Below are positions 36,994 through 46,579 of a stretch of 64,000 nucleotides of DNA, piece after piece. The notes under the pieces were generated by a model. It saw nothing but the letters and a program-made list of their open reading frames with translations. It had not been told where the DNA came from and did no database searches. Position 1 is the first letter of the stretch; the number at the start of each line of letters is the position of its first letter. Origin of the DNA: Burkholderia stagnalis (GTDB taxonomy: Bacteria > Pseudomonadota > Gammaproteobacteria > Burkholderiales > Burkholderiaceae); assembly GCF_902830275.1 (NCBI RefSeq), contig NZ_CADESW010000013.1, positions 145,080 to 209,079 on the forward strand, given 5' to 3'. The translations under genes and the position numbers were made by a program.

Positions 36994-37914
36994 ATGGACA
37001 ATAACGCCATGATGCCCGCCGACCTGCCCGACCTGAAGCTGCTTCAGCTTTTCGATCTCCTGTACGACGTGCGCAGCGTCACGCGCGTAGCCGAGCAACT
37101 GGGCCAGAGCCAGCCGACGGTCAGCATCTGGCTCGGGCACTTGCGGGAATACCTGCACGATCCGCTCTTCATCCGAACGCCCGGCGGCATGGCGCCGACG
37201 CCGCAAGCCGACGCGCTGATCGGGCCATGCCGGGAAATTCTCGAGTCGCTGCGGCGCTTCACCGCGTGGGAAATCGCGTTCGATCCTGCGACAGCCCAGA
37301 GACGGTTTCGCATCTGCATGACCGACGCGAGCCACATCACGCTGCTTCCGCGGCTGCTGGCCCACGTCCGGGCGCAGGCGCCCGGCGTCCGGCTGGAAGC
37401 CGCACGGATCGACGGCAATACGGAACGCGCGCTCGAATCCGGCGAAGCCGATCTGGCGATCGGCTATGTGCCGTGGCTAGGCGGCGGCATTTATCAGCAG
37501 AAGCTGTACGACCAGGACTGGGTCTGTCTGGCCAACCGGCATCACCCGAGGATTCGCGGTCGCCTCGGGGCAAAGCAGTATCGTTCGGAAGGACATGTCG
37601 CCATTACGGCGGGAACGGGCGCACAACTCCTCGAGCAGGCGCTGCGACAGGCGCGCATCGAGCGCGACGTGGTGCTGGAGTTGCCGGGTTTTCTGGGTTT
37701 GGGTGCGATCGTCCAGACGACCGACCTGATCACGACGCTACCCCGTCATATCGGCCAGACACTGGCTCAGGCGAGCGATCTGGCGGTTCATGCGTGCCCG
37801 ATCCCGGTTGACGGGTTTGCGGTACGGCAGCATTGGCATGCGCGCTATCACCATGAGGCGGGCAACCGGTGGCTGCGCGGCGTCGTGATTGGATTGTTCG
37901 GTGCATCGCATTGA
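36994..37914 (+). CDS. LysR family transcriptional regulator
   Basis: 306 residues from the ATG at 36994. N-terminal helix-turn-helix: LLYDVRSVTRVAEQLGQSQP, TVSIWLGHLREYLHDPLF. The effector domain is of the NodD/PnbR type (RFRICMTDASHITLLPRLL). It is divergent from the AroQ/AroE/CoA-transferase operon and most likely activates it in response to an aromatic or hydroaromatic acid. Confidence 0.94.
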   Translation: MDNNAMMPADLPDLKLLQLFDLLYDVRSVTRVAEQLGQSQPTVSIWLGHLREYLHDPLFIRTPGGMAPTPQADALIGPCREILESLRRFTAWEIAFDPATAQRRFRICMTDASHITLLPRLLAHVRAQAPGVRLEAARIDGNTERALESGEADLAIGYVPWLGGGIYQQKLYDQDWVCLANRHHPRIRGRLGAKQYRSEGHVAITAGTGAQLLEQALRQARIERDVVLELPGFLGLGAIVQTTDLITTLPRHIGQTLAQASDLAVHACPIPVDGFAVRQHWHARYHHEAGNRWLRGVVIGLFGASH

Positions 37915-38379
37915 CGGGTATTCGCGACGCCTGCCCGGTGACAATTTCAATGCGCAGCGCACGAGCTCACGAATTCATACGGTTTCGCGTCTCTCCACCG
38001 TCAACGACCGGTGAAAAACCGGTGACGAATGTATTTTCCGCTACGGTGACGCTCGGCTTTCGACCGGCGCGCTAGATCCGCCGGACATACAATCCGGCGC
38101 GTGGGCGGTCGAGCGCGTCGAGCGGCGCGGCTGCAACGTGATCGGCGCCAGCGCTGCCGAGGCGCTCGCTATCGCCTCGGCAGGGTCCATCGCATCCTGC
38201 TGCCGCGCGGAAACAATTTGTTACAACGAGCCGTTTTCACGCCCTCTTGAAGCGCGCGATGGACGCCACTATTTCGCAATCCGCCAGACATCGGCTCGGC
38301 TGCATCGCGGCGTTCCACGCGCCCCGGTACACAGCCGGATTCCCTTATTGGTGATCCTTTAATCGCTCAGGAGATGGAA
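37915..38379. other. 465-bp intergenic region before the groESL remnant
   Basis: No gene with domain support. Toward the right end the ribosome site AGGAG precedes the groES remnant. A heat-shock promoter or CIRCE element was looked for and not seen. Confidence 0.4.
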
Positions 38380-38642
38380 ATGCAGATTCGTCCCCTCTAC
38401 GACCGGGTTATCGTCAAGCGAATCGAGACGCAGCGGACGACGGCTTCGGGCATCGTGATACCCGATTCCGCGGCAGAAAAACCAGAACAAGGCGAAGTCG
38501 TCGCAGCCGGCAGCGGCCGGCTGCTGCAGGATGGAACGCCGCATCGATTGCCGGGCTGATCCTGACGACGGATGCAACGGCTGCCGATGCGCCGAAGGAC
38601 GAAAAGCCGGTGCAGTCCGCCACACCGGAACTCGAGTACTGA
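38380..38642 (+). pseudogene. groES-groEL deletion remnant
   Basis: From the ATG at 38380 (AGGAG six bases upstream) the frame reads as the N-terminal half of GroES: MQIRPLYDRVIVKRIETQ, VIPDSAAEKPEQGEVVA. About 50 codons in, it departs from GroES and soon stops. In another frame, 38535-38642 encodes the GroEL C-terminus (NAASIAGLILTTDA to PELEY, then TGA). The middle of the operon, the rest of groES and nearly all of groEL, is missing, so a single internal deletion of about 1.7 kb joined the two ends. Neither product can function. Confidence 0.85.
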
Positions 38643-38750
38643 CCCGGCAGCGGGTCGTGCATGCGCCGGCCAACAGTCGCGGCCGGCGCAACGCGTTCGG
38701 CGCCGCACGCTGTCCTCGTAATGCGGCGCCGCCTTTTTCCGGAAACCAAC

Positions 38751-39005
38751 ATGAAACTCGAACTTCGCATTGACGCAAAGCCGCTCGACATTGAGCTCGA
38801 CGACGTCGTGGCAGGACTGCTGACCGCCCGGCTTAACCTGCCCGCAGGCGCCGACAACAAGGACGCACTCGCGCGCTACCTCAGCGAAAAGGGCGAGCCC
38901 TGGAGTCTCGACGAGGAGCACATGCGCAGGCGCATACTTCGCCGGCTGATTCTGGATATCGCAGACCCGGCGCTGGTCATCCGCCATCTCATGGCTGACG
39001 AGTGA
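38751..39005 (+). CDS. Hypothetical protein, 84 residues
   Basis: From the ATG at 38751, 108 bases after the GroEL remnant. The sequence is balanced, with an acidic-hydrophobic N-terminal half (ELRIDAKPLDIELDDVVAGL) and a basic helical C-terminus (RRRILRRLILDIADPALVIR). No family recognised. Base use looks like normal coding sequence. It may be a leftover of the same accessory island as the ParB-like remnant. Confidence 0.5.
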   Translation: MKLELRIDAKPLDIELDDVVAGLLTARLNLPAGADNKDALARYLSEKGEPWSLDEEHMRRRILRRLILDIADPALVIRHLMADE

Positions 39006-39048
39006 ACTTGCCCGACCAGCCAGAGCGGGGCCGTGGCGACATAGGCCC

Positions 39049-39486
39049 GTGTCTCGACTGTCTTGCTGTCCCGCAGAATCGGACATCACGATGCCCGGCG
39101 ATGCTCGCTCGTCTGTTCGCTCATCGATTCGCCTTCCCGCTGGCGTGCTCGGAATCGACTACCTCAAGTTTCTACAACTTTCGGTTGACGACGAGCTGCT
39201 CGGCGAGGCGTCACTCGGCGACGAAGCGCTGGGGGAAGCCATGAGCGCCATCCGCGTTGGTTCAATGCGCGCGGCACGGCCGGCAATGAGGGTCTTCTTT
39301 GATGGCTGCCGGTTCTGGCTCGCCAGTCACTTTCACCGCTATGAGGCGGCCCGCCGTCTCGGTGCCCGTCATCAGGAATTCTGGTGCGAGATTAGGCCAG
39401 GTCCAAAGGACGACGCCGTGCGATATGCGTCGAGCGTTTCCGGCTTCATGCATTTCCGCCACGACGCTTCCACATCGGCTGGCTGA
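39049..39486 (+). pseudogene. ParB-like nuclease-domain fragment
   Basis: The frame contains a recognisable ParB/Srx-type segment: MRVFFDGCRFWLASHFHRYE, AARRLGA, EFWCEIRPGPKDDAVRYASS. In intact proteins this block is followed by a Gly-Leu-Arg-rich helical part that is absent here, and no good start codon sits before the domain. The usual Gly in the DG/GxHR motif reads S (LASHFHRY). I read it as a decayed piece of a plasmid- or island-type ParB-like gene. Confidence 0.55.
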
Positions 39487-39711
39487 CCGTCATCGATGGA
39501 TTCGTTGCGTTCGTTGCCCATGGCGAGCCGCGTTTGTCGGGTTTGCTCACATCGTGTTCAGGCGGGTGGCCGCAGACACCTTTCTGCGTCTCGAAAGGCG
39601 GAAGACAGACGCGAGTGGAACGGAAACCACCCGCTGACAACACGGCCCGTCTGGGTCCACGGCGGTATCAGGTCCGGCGACGGCCCCGACGAGCGCTCGC
39701 ATGGCCGTCCG

Positions 39712-40239
39712 CTACGCCGCATCGCCACGCCGTGCGCATCGCGCGCCGACGCTCAGCAGCGCAACGCCGAGCGTGGCCGCCCATTCGGTCGAGCATGGCA
39801 TCGCGTCCGCGGCACCCGCCAAGCCGCCTGCCATATCCGGTGGCGCGGCCGGTTCGGCCTGCAGGCGGTCGACCATCTGCCGGAATCCGGCATCGCGCAG
39901 CGCGTACAGATGGACCTCGACCCACAGCGGGAAACATTCCCAGCCGGCGGCAATGTGCGCGTAGTCGGCGACCGTGCGAGAACCGCAACGCGCGCGCGTC
40001 GCCGGCCGCACCTTCGTCAGCAGTCGATCGCGGTCGCGACGCAGGATCTCGATCAACAGCTCGCGCTTGTGCGCGAAGTTCGCATAGAACGCGCCGCGCG
40101 TGTAACCCGCGCGCCCGGCGATATCCTCGATGGTCGTATCGGCGAAGCCCTTTGCGATGAAGCATTCGCGAGCGGCGGCGATAAGCCGTTCGCGGGTGTC
40201 GAGCCGGCGTTGCTCGCGGGGGAGGCGTGAGGGTTTCAT
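39712..40239 (-). CDS. TetR family transcriptional regulator
   Basis: 175 residues. The helix-turn-helix TTIEDIAGRAGYTRGAFYAN lies at residues about 35-55. The C-terminal domain is short (usual total 190-215) and ends in an Arg/Cys-rich stretch, so a late frameshift is possible. The RND operon starts elsewhere and has its own TetR, so its target is unclear. Confidence 0.85.
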   Translation of the reverse strand: MKPSRLPREQRRLDTRERLIAAARECFIAKGFADTTIEDIAGRAGYTRGAFYANFAHKRELLIEILRRDRDRLLTKVRPATRARCGSRTVADYAHIAAGWECFPLWVEVHLYALRDAGFRQMVDRLQAEPAAPPDMAGGLAGAADAMPCSTEWAATLGVALLSVGARCARRGDAA

Positions 40240-40267
40240 CCTGTGCTGTCTGTGCGGTGGAATTGAC

Positions 40268-40660
40268 TGTTGCGGCGCAATATCGCGCCACGCGAAATGT
40301 CATGTCGACCCGGGCGCTGGAACGAATAGACGAGATCCAGATGCGTGACGAGCGGATTCGCGACGTCGCGCTTTTCGCAATGGTGGTCAGCGTCGTCGAC
40401 ATCGGGATGTACATCGCAAGTCAACGCCGAGATGCCCGCCCGGCGCGAAATTGAAGCCGGCTTCGAACGCCGGGTTCCATGACGCACTGTCCGACGACCG
40501 GGTCGCGCAGCCCGATCCGCCGGCGCCGACGTCGACCGGCGCGCCCGCAACGCCGCCTTCGACCAATGCGGCGCACGATATCGGCCGGCGGCGCGGCGGA
40601 CGCTGAAGCAGCAGGTCGCATTCGTGGCAGGCGACCAGGTTGTCGGATTTCATCGGGTCT
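40268..40660 (-). pseudogene. Gene debris: PqiA-like start joined to OmpW-like end
   Basis: A frame begins near 40653 with MKSDNLVACHECDLLLQRPP, similar to the zinc-ribbon start of paraquat-inducible PqiA proteins. About 50 codons later the same frame reads SASWNPAFEAGFNFAPGGHL, close to the penultimate strands of OmpW proteins. A shift of frame gives YIPMSTTLTTIAK and finally VDMTFRV, matching an OmpW barrel end. Two unrelated fragments and at least one frameshift mark this as debris. Confidence 0.5.
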
Positions 40661-40782
40661 CGATCATGCGGGTCATTAAGGCCCGGCGCCGCGCGACGCA
40701 CGGTACGCCGGGCATCGGGCTTCGAGATTGCGGACCGGTGCGGCCCGAATGCGCGCGGCCGGCCCCTCGACGCAAGCAGCGG

Positions 40783-42249
40783 CTATTGCCGGGCCGCGAC
40801 CGTCGCGCCGGTGTCGGGCGGCAGTTCGCCCATTGCCTGCAGCAGCACCGCCGTATCGGTCATCCGTCGGCTCGCGGCACGCACCGCATCGAGCTCCGCG
40901 CTCAGATAGCGCTGCTCGCCCGACCGTTGCGCGGACATCGGAACGGCACCCAATGTGCGGCGTTGCACCGTTTCGTGGAAGGCCTCGCCGGCCGCGCGCG
41001 CCGCGAGTTCGTTCGCGGCCAGCGCTTGCGCGTCGTTGTCCAGCGCGGCGAGCGAATCGGCGACGTCGCCGAATGCGGACAGCACCGCCGCCTTGTACTG
41101 CAGCACTGCGGCGTCGTACGCGTCGCGCGACGCCCGCCGGTGAGCCAGCAGCGCACCGCCGTGGAAGATCGGCTGCGACAGCCCGGCGCCGACGGCCCAC
41201 AGCCCGCCCGCGCCCGACAACAGCGCTGGCCAGCTGAAGCCGCCGCGCCCCATCGTCGCCGTGAGCGACAGGCTCGGGAACAACTGGGCGGTCGCCTCGC
41301 CGACGTCCGCCGATGCCGCCTTCACGGCTGCCGCGGCCGCGCGGATGTCAGGGCGCGCCTTCAGCAGGTCGGACGGCACGACCACGGGCACGTGTTCCGG
41401 CAGCGACAGCCCGGTGAAGGAGGGGACCGGCGGCGGCGTATCGGGCGTGCGGCCCAGCAGGATCGCCAGCGCGTGAACCGCGCTCGTACGTTGCTGGCGC
41501 AGCGGCGGCAGCGTCGCGGCAAGCGACGCCGCGGCCTGCGTCGACGCCAGCGCCTGCACGTGGGACACCGCGCCGAGCGCGTAACGCTGCTGGTCTTCGA
41601 GTGCGGATGCCTCGGTGACGGCGACCTGGCGCTCCGTCAGCAGGATCTGGCGGTCGAGCGTCGCGGCGCGGATGGCGGTGCCGACGATGTTGGCCGCCAG
41701 CGCACGCCTTGCTGCTTCGAGCTCACAACCGCGCGCGTCGACGCGCGCGGCGCTCGCGTCGTTCGCATATCGCGTGGCGCCGAACAGGTCGAAGGTGTAA
41801 TGCGCCTGCAGTTGTCCGACGAAGACGTTGTAGCGCAGGCTTTGCGCGCCGGCGCCGGAGATGTCCGGCGTGCGCGTGCGGGCCGCCTGCGCGTTCGCGT
41901 CGATCGACGGCAGCGTCGATGCGCCGATCTGCGCGCGCAGTTCCTCCTGCGCGGCGGCGAGCGTCTTTTCCGCCGCTGCCAGCGTCGGGTTTGCGCGCAG
42001 GCCTTCGTCGACCAGCGCGTCGAGCGCGCTGGAGCGATACAGGCGCCACCATTGCGGGACGGGCGCGGCGCCGACGTCGAATTGCTGCGCGACGCCTGCC
42101 GCTTCGGCGGTGCGCGGCGCCTGAGGCGTCGCGCCGTAGTGCGCCGGCAAAGGCATCGCGGGCGGCGTGCTGCTCGGGGCCATTGCACAGCCGCTCAGGC
42201 CGAGCGCTGCGCTCGCGGCGAGCACCGATGTGATACGGGGGAAATTCAT
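40783..42249 (-). CDS. RND efflux outer-membrane lipoprotein, NodT/OprM family
   Basis: 488 residues from the ATG at 42249, with GGAG eight bases upstream, overlapping the permease stop by one base. The lipobox LGLSGC is near residue 20. Two OEP repeats follow, with WWRLYRSSALDALVDEGLRA and ARPDIRAAAAAVKAASADVG as the typical starts of each. It forms the trimeric channel across the outer membrane for the adjacent pump. Confidence 0.94.
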   Translation of the reverse strand: MNFPRITSVLAASAALGLSGCAMAPSSTPPAMPLPAHYGATPQAPRTAEAAGVAQQFDVGAAPVPQWWRLYRSSALDALVDEGLRANPTLAAAEKTLAAAQEELRAQIGASTLPSIDANAQAARTRTPDISGAGAQSLRYNVFVGQLQAHYTFDLFGATRYANDASAARVDARGCELEAARRALAANIVGTAIRAATLDRQILLTERQVAVTEASALEDQQRYALGAVSHVQALASTQAAASLAATLPPLRQQRTSAVHALAILLGRTPDTPPPVPSFTGLSLPEHVPVVVPSDLLKARPDIRAAAAAVKAASADVGEATAQLFPSLSLTATMGRGGFSWPALLSGAGGLWAVGAGLSQPIFHGGALLAHRRASRDAYDAAVLQYKAAVLSAFGDVADSLAALDNDAQALAANELAARAAGEAFHETVQRRTLGAVPMSAQRSGEQRYLSAELDAVRAASRRMTDTAVLLQAMGELPPDTGATVAARQ

Positions 42250-45200
42250 CAGCATGTCTCCGAGGACGCGACGTCCATCGCGCGCGACTCGCGTTCGTCG
42301 CTGCGCACCTTGAAGCACGTCGCATAGAGGGCCGGCAGGAAGAAGATGGTCAGCACCGTCGCGATCGTGATGCCGCCCATCAGCGCGGTGGCCATCGGGC
42401 CGAAGAAGCCGGAACGCAACAGCGGAATCAGCGCGAACACGGCGGCGGCGGCAGTCAGCATGATCGGCCGGAAGCGGCGCACGGTCGCGCCCACGATCGC
42501 GGCGAAGCGTGGCTGCCCGGCCGCGATGTCCTGGTCGATCTGATCGACCAGGATCACGGAATTGCGCATGATGATCCCGAACATCGCGATCACGCCGAGC
42601 AGCGCGACGAAGCCGAACGGCTTGCCGAACAGCAGCAGCGCCGCGACCACGCCGATCAGGCCGAGCGGGGCCGTCAGCACGACGATGAAGGTGCGCGAGA
42701 AGCGCTTCAGCTGGATCATCAGCAGCGTCAGCACCGCGATGATCATGAGCGGCATCTGCGCGTTGATCGACGTCTGGCCCTTCATGCTCTCCTCCGCTGC
42801 ACCGCCGATCTCGATCCGGTAACCGGCCGGCAGCGTGGCGCGCAGCGTCGCCACGGCGCTGTCGATGTCGCGCGTCACGCCGATGCTCGGCGCTTCGCCA
42901 CGGACGTCGGCCTGCACCGTGACGGTCGGCTGGCGGTCGCGTTCCCAGATCACGCCGTATTCGAGCGTGTCGCGCACGTGGCCGATCGTGCCGAGCGGTA
43001 CCGGGCCATGCGGCGTCGGGATCGCCAGGCCGGCGAGCCTGGACGGGTCGATGCGTTCGCTCTTCGGCGCACGCAGGTCGACGTCGATCAGCTTGTCGCG
43101 CTCGCGATACTGCGTGACCGTATAGCCGGACAGCGTCATCGCGAGAAAGCCGGACACATCTTGCGACGTCACGCCGAGCTGGCGCGCCTTCAGTTGATCG
43201 ATTTCGAACGACACCGATCGCTCCGCCGGCTCGTCCCAGTCGAACTGCACGTTGCGCGTGCGGGCATCGGCACGCACCTTGTCCGCCACTTTTTCGGCGA
43301 TGCCGCGAACGGTCGCGATGTCGTCGCCGCTCACGCGGAACTTGATCGGAAAGCCGACGGGCGGCCCGTTTTCGAGGCGCGCGACGCGCGTGCGCACGGT
43401 CGGGAAGCGGCTTGCAAGCGTCGATTCGAGCCAATGCGACAAGCGGTCGCGCGATTCGACGTCCTTGGCCGTGATCACGAACTGCGCGAAGTTCGGCTGC
43501 TGGAGCTGCTGGTCGAGCGGCAGGTAGAAGCGCGGCGCGCCGGTGCCGACGAAATCGACGACGTGATCGATTTCTGCCCGGCCATCGAGTACCTTCTCGA
43601 GCCGCCTGGCCTCACGCAGTGTCGCGTCGAACGACGCGCCTTCCGGCAAGCGCATGTCGACCAGCAGTTCCGGCCGCTCCGAATTCGGGAAAAACTGCTG
43701 CGGCACGCGCGTGAATGCCGCCATCGCGATCGCGAACAGCACACCCGTTACGCCCAGCACCACCCAGCGGCGCTCGATGCACGCCGAGATCCATCCGGAC
43801 AGCCGCCGGTAAAAGCCCGTTTCATAAACGTCCTGCCCATGTGCTTGAGCGTCGTGATGCTGCTCGGGCAGCATGTGGTAGCCGAGCAGCGGCACCAGCA
43901 CGACGGCCGCGAACCACGACACGATCAGCGAGATCGCGGATACCTCGAAGATCGACCGCGTGTATTCGCCGGTGCTCGATTTCGCGAGCGCGATCGGCAG
44001 GAAGCCCGATACCGTGACGAGCGTGCCGGTCAACATCGGGAACGCCGTGCTCGTATACGCGAATGCCGCGGCGCGTGTCCGGCTCCAGCCCTGCTCGAGC
44101 TTCACCGCCATCATTTCGACGGCGATGATCGCATCGTCCACCAACAGCCCCAGCGCGAGCACCAGCGTGCCGAGCGACACCTTGTCGAGGCCGATGCCGA
44201 ACGCGTGCATGCACAGTGCCGTCACGGCGAGCACGATCGGAATCGTGATGACGACGACCATGCCGGTGCGCAGGCCCAGCGACACGAGGCTGACGACGAG
44301 CACGATCGCGACGGCTTCGCCGACCGCTTCGACGAAGTCGTCCACCGAGTGCTTGACGGCGTGCGGCATGCTCGACACCGCGGTCAGCTTCAGACCGGCG
44401 GGCAAGCCGGCCTGCAACTCGCTTGCCTTTGCATCGAGCGCCTTGCCGAGGTCGATCACGTCACCGCCTTTTTGCATCGTGACGCCGATGCCGAGCACCG
44501 CGTGACCGTTCGTACGCATCTGCGTGACGGGCGGATCGTCGTAGCCGCGCGTGACCTTCGCGACGTCGCCGAGCCGGAACGTCCGGGCGTTCACCGTGAT
44601 CAGCATGTCGGCGAGCGCCTGCGTGTCCTTGAATGCGCCGCCCGGTCGTACGAACACGCGATCGTCGGCCGTCGTGACCGTGCCTGCCGGGGCGACGGCG
44701 TTTTGCGCGTCGATGGCCTGCGCGAGCTGCTGCGGCGTGATCGCGAGGCGCGTCAGCTGCGCGTTCGAGATCTCGACGAACACGTGCTGGGCGGGGTCGC
44801 CGAAGTAGTCGACCTTCGCGACGCCCGGCACGCGCAGCAGCACGGTGCGCAGCTTGTCCGCGTAATCGTGCAGCTGCGCGGGCGAATAGCCGTCGCCTTC
44901 GAGCGCATAGACGTTGGTATAGACGTCGCCGAATTCGTCGTTGAAGAACGGGCCGACGGTGCCCTTCGGCAGCGTCGGCCGGATGTCGCCGACCTTCTTG
45001 CGCACCTGATACCAGGTTTCCGGCACCTGGTCGACGGGTGCTGAATCCTTCATCGCAAAGAAGATCATCGACTCGCCGGGGCGCGAATAGCTCTTGACGT
45101 TATCGACGTAAGGTGCGGCCTGGAGCTGGCGGCCGATCCGGTCAGTGACCTGTTCCTGCACTTCGCGCGCCGTGGCGCCCGGCCAATAGGTCTGGATCAC

Positions 45201-45416
45201 CATCGTGCGGAACGTGAACGGCGGATCCTCCGATTGCGCGAGGCGCGTATAGCCGATCACGCCGAAGATCGTCGCGAGGCCGATCAGGAAAATCACCAGT
45301 TGCTGATGCTTCAGCGCCCACGCGGAGAGATTGAAACGGTCATCGTCGCGCGACGCGGCATCGGCTTGCGCGCCGTGGCCCCCGTCGTTCGAATGCCAGT
45401 GTTGCGGAGCATTCAT
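42249..45416 (-). CDS. RND efflux pump permease
   Basis: 1055 residues, normal length. Twelve membrane segments, with the proton-relay region LVLALGLLVDDAIIAVEMM (adjacent Asp pair) in helix 4 and two large periplasmic loops. N-terminal NLSAWALKHQQLVIFLIGLA and C-terminal FGIIMRNSVILVDQIDQDIA are characteristic. It is closer to the MexK/HAE1-like branch without the classic AcrB porter motifs, so substrates are uncertain: drugs, solvents or metabolites. It overlaps both neighbours, so the three are translated together. Confidence 0.94.
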   Translation of the reverse strand: MNAPQHWHSNDGGHGAQADAASRDDDRFNLSAWALKHQQLVIFLIGLATIFGVIGYTRLAQSEDPPFTFRTMVIQTYWPGATAREVQEQVTDRIGRQLQAAPYVDNVKSYSRPGESMIFFAMKDSAPVDQVPETWYQVRKKVGDIRPTLPKGTVGPFFNDEFGDVYTNVYALEGDGYSPAQLHDYADKLRTVLLRVPGVAKVDYFGDPAQHVFVEISNAQLTRLAITPQQLAQAIDAQNAVAPAGTVTTADDRVFVRPGGAFKDTQALADMLITVNARTFRLGDVAKVTRGYDDPPVTQMRTNGHAVLGIGVTMQKGGDVIDLGKALDAKASELQAGLPAGLKLTAVSSMPHAVKHSVDDFVEAVGEAVAIVLVVSLVSLGLRTGMVVVITIPIVLAVTALCMHAFGIGLDKVSLGTLVLALGLLVDDAIIAVEMMAVKLEQGWSRTRAAAFAYTSTAFPMLTGTLVTVSGFLPIALAKSSTGEYTRSIFEVSAISLIVSWFAAVVLVPLLGYHMLPEQHHDAQAHGQDVYETGFYRRLSGWISACIERRWVVLGVTGVLFAIAMAAFTRVPQQFFPNSERPELLVDMRLPEGASFDATLREARRLEKVLDGRAEIDHVVDFVGTGAPRFYLPLDQQLQQPNFAQFVITAKDVESRDRLSHWLESTLASRFPTVRTRVARLENGPPVGFPIKFRVSGDDIATVRGIAEKVADKVRADARTRNVQFDWDEPAERSVSFEIDQLKARQLGVTSQDVSGFLAMTLSGYTVTQYRERDKLIDVDLRAPKSERIDPSRLAGLAIPTPHGPVPLGTIGHVRDTLEYGVIWERDRQPTVTVQADVRGEAPSIGVTRDIDSAVATLRATLPAGYRIEIGGAAEESMKGQTSINAQMPLMIIAVLTLLMIQLKRFSRTFIVVLTAPLGLIGVVAALLLFGKPFGFVALLGVIAMFGIIMRNSVILVDQIDQDIAAGQPRFAAIVGATVRRFRPIMLTAAAAVFALIPLLRSGFFGPMATALMGGITIATVLTIFFLPALYATCFKVRSDERESRAMDVASSETC

Positions 45417-46579
45417 GACGTGAAGTCCTCCGCATGCAGCGGCGGCACCACGCGCACGTGCTGGCCGGCGCTGACCGTATGGACGCCTTGCATCACGACG
45501 CGTTCTTCGTCCGCGAGGCCCGACGTGACGGTGATCGTGCGCTCGTCGTAGCGTCCGACCGTTACCGGGCGCAGTTCCAGCGTGTCGCTGCCTTTGCGAA
45601 CGACCCAGACCGCCGGCGCTTCGCCGCGATGAAAGAGCGCCGTGGCCGGCAGGGTGATCGCACGGTCCGCGGCGGTGTCGGCGGCGCCGTCGAACGTTAC
45701 GCTGGCGGTCATGCCGGAGCGGACGTCCGGGCCCGGCGAGAGCAGGGTCAGCTTCACGCGCCAGGTGCGGCTCTGCGGATCGGCGGCCGCCGCGACTTCG
45801 CGCACGCGTGCGTCGAGCACCTTGCCCGGCAGCGCCGTCAGGCTGACGTGCGCGGTGCGGCCGACCGAGAGATCGCGCAGATCGTGCTCCGAGACGTCGC
45901 AGAGGATGTCGAGGTCGCCGCTCCAGTCCAGATGAAACACCGCCTGGCCGGGCTCGACGTTCTGCCCGGTATCGGCATCCTCCGACGTGATGACGCCGTC
46001 GTGATCCGCGACTAGCGTCGCGTAGCGCAGGTGATCCTCCGCGAGCGCTATTTGTGCGAGCGCGGAATCGCGTTGCGCGACCGCCGATGCATACGCGTCC
46101 TGCGTTGTCTCGAGCTGCGCGGGCGCAATCAGGTTGGCCTGAGCCTGGGCGCGGTCACGATCCAGTTGTTGCTTTGCGTAGGCGACGCGATGCTCGGCGG
46201 CATCGAGCTGTGCGCGCGCGTTCAGCAAAGTGTTGTGCAGATCGGCCGGATCGAGCATCGCGAGGGCCTGGCCGGCCTTGACGGTGTCGCCGATTCTCAC
46301 GCGCCGCTCGACGATCTTGCCGCCGACCCGGAACGACAACGGCGTCGAATATCGCGCCTGAACCTGCGCGGGCAGCACGCGCTGCACTGCGCCGTTGTCC
46401 GGATGAACCGGTAGCGCGACCACCGGTTGCAGTTCGGGCGCCGGGGCCTCATGCGAGTGGCAAGCCGCGAGAAGAATCGCACAGCAGGCGAACGCGATCG
46501 GGGCGCGCCGAAGCGGCGGCACGATGCGTGTCAGAAACGGGCGCGTTGAAGTCCGCGCGTCAAGACCGGGTGATTTCAC
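45413..46579 (-). CDS. RND periplasmic adaptor lipoprotein
   Basis: 388 residues. Signal with lipobox ILLAAC near residue 38, lipoyl/barrel-sandwich segments (LSFRVGGKIVERRVRIGDTV and HDGVITSEDADTGQNVEPGQ), and a coiled-coil hairpin between residues about 110 and 180. It links the permease and the outer-membrane channel. First gene of the pump operon, divergent from a TetR gene. Confidence 0.94.
   Translation of the reverse strand: MKSPGLDARTSTRPFLTRIVPPLRRAPIAFACCAILLAACHSHEAPAPELQPVVALPVHPDNGAVQRVLPAQVQARYSTPLSFRVGGKIVERRVRIGDTVKAGQALAMLDPADLHNTLLNARAQLDAAEHRVAYAKQQLDRDRAQAQANLIAPAQLETTQDAYASAVAQRDSALAQIALAEDHLRYATLVADHDGVITSEDADTGQNVEPGQAVFHLDWSGDLDILCDVSEHDLRDLSVGRTAHVSLTALPGKVLDARVREVAAAADPQSRTWRVKLTLLSPGPDVRSGMTASVTFDGAADTAADRAITLPATALFHRGEAPAVWVVRKGSDTLELRPVTVGRYDERTITVTSGLADEERVVMQGVHTVSAGQHVRVVPPLHAEDFTS

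Noticed and set aside
38138..38362. 74-codon ORF upstream of the groESL remnant
   Set aside because: Cys/Ser/Arg-rich chance frame without a ribosome site or similarity.
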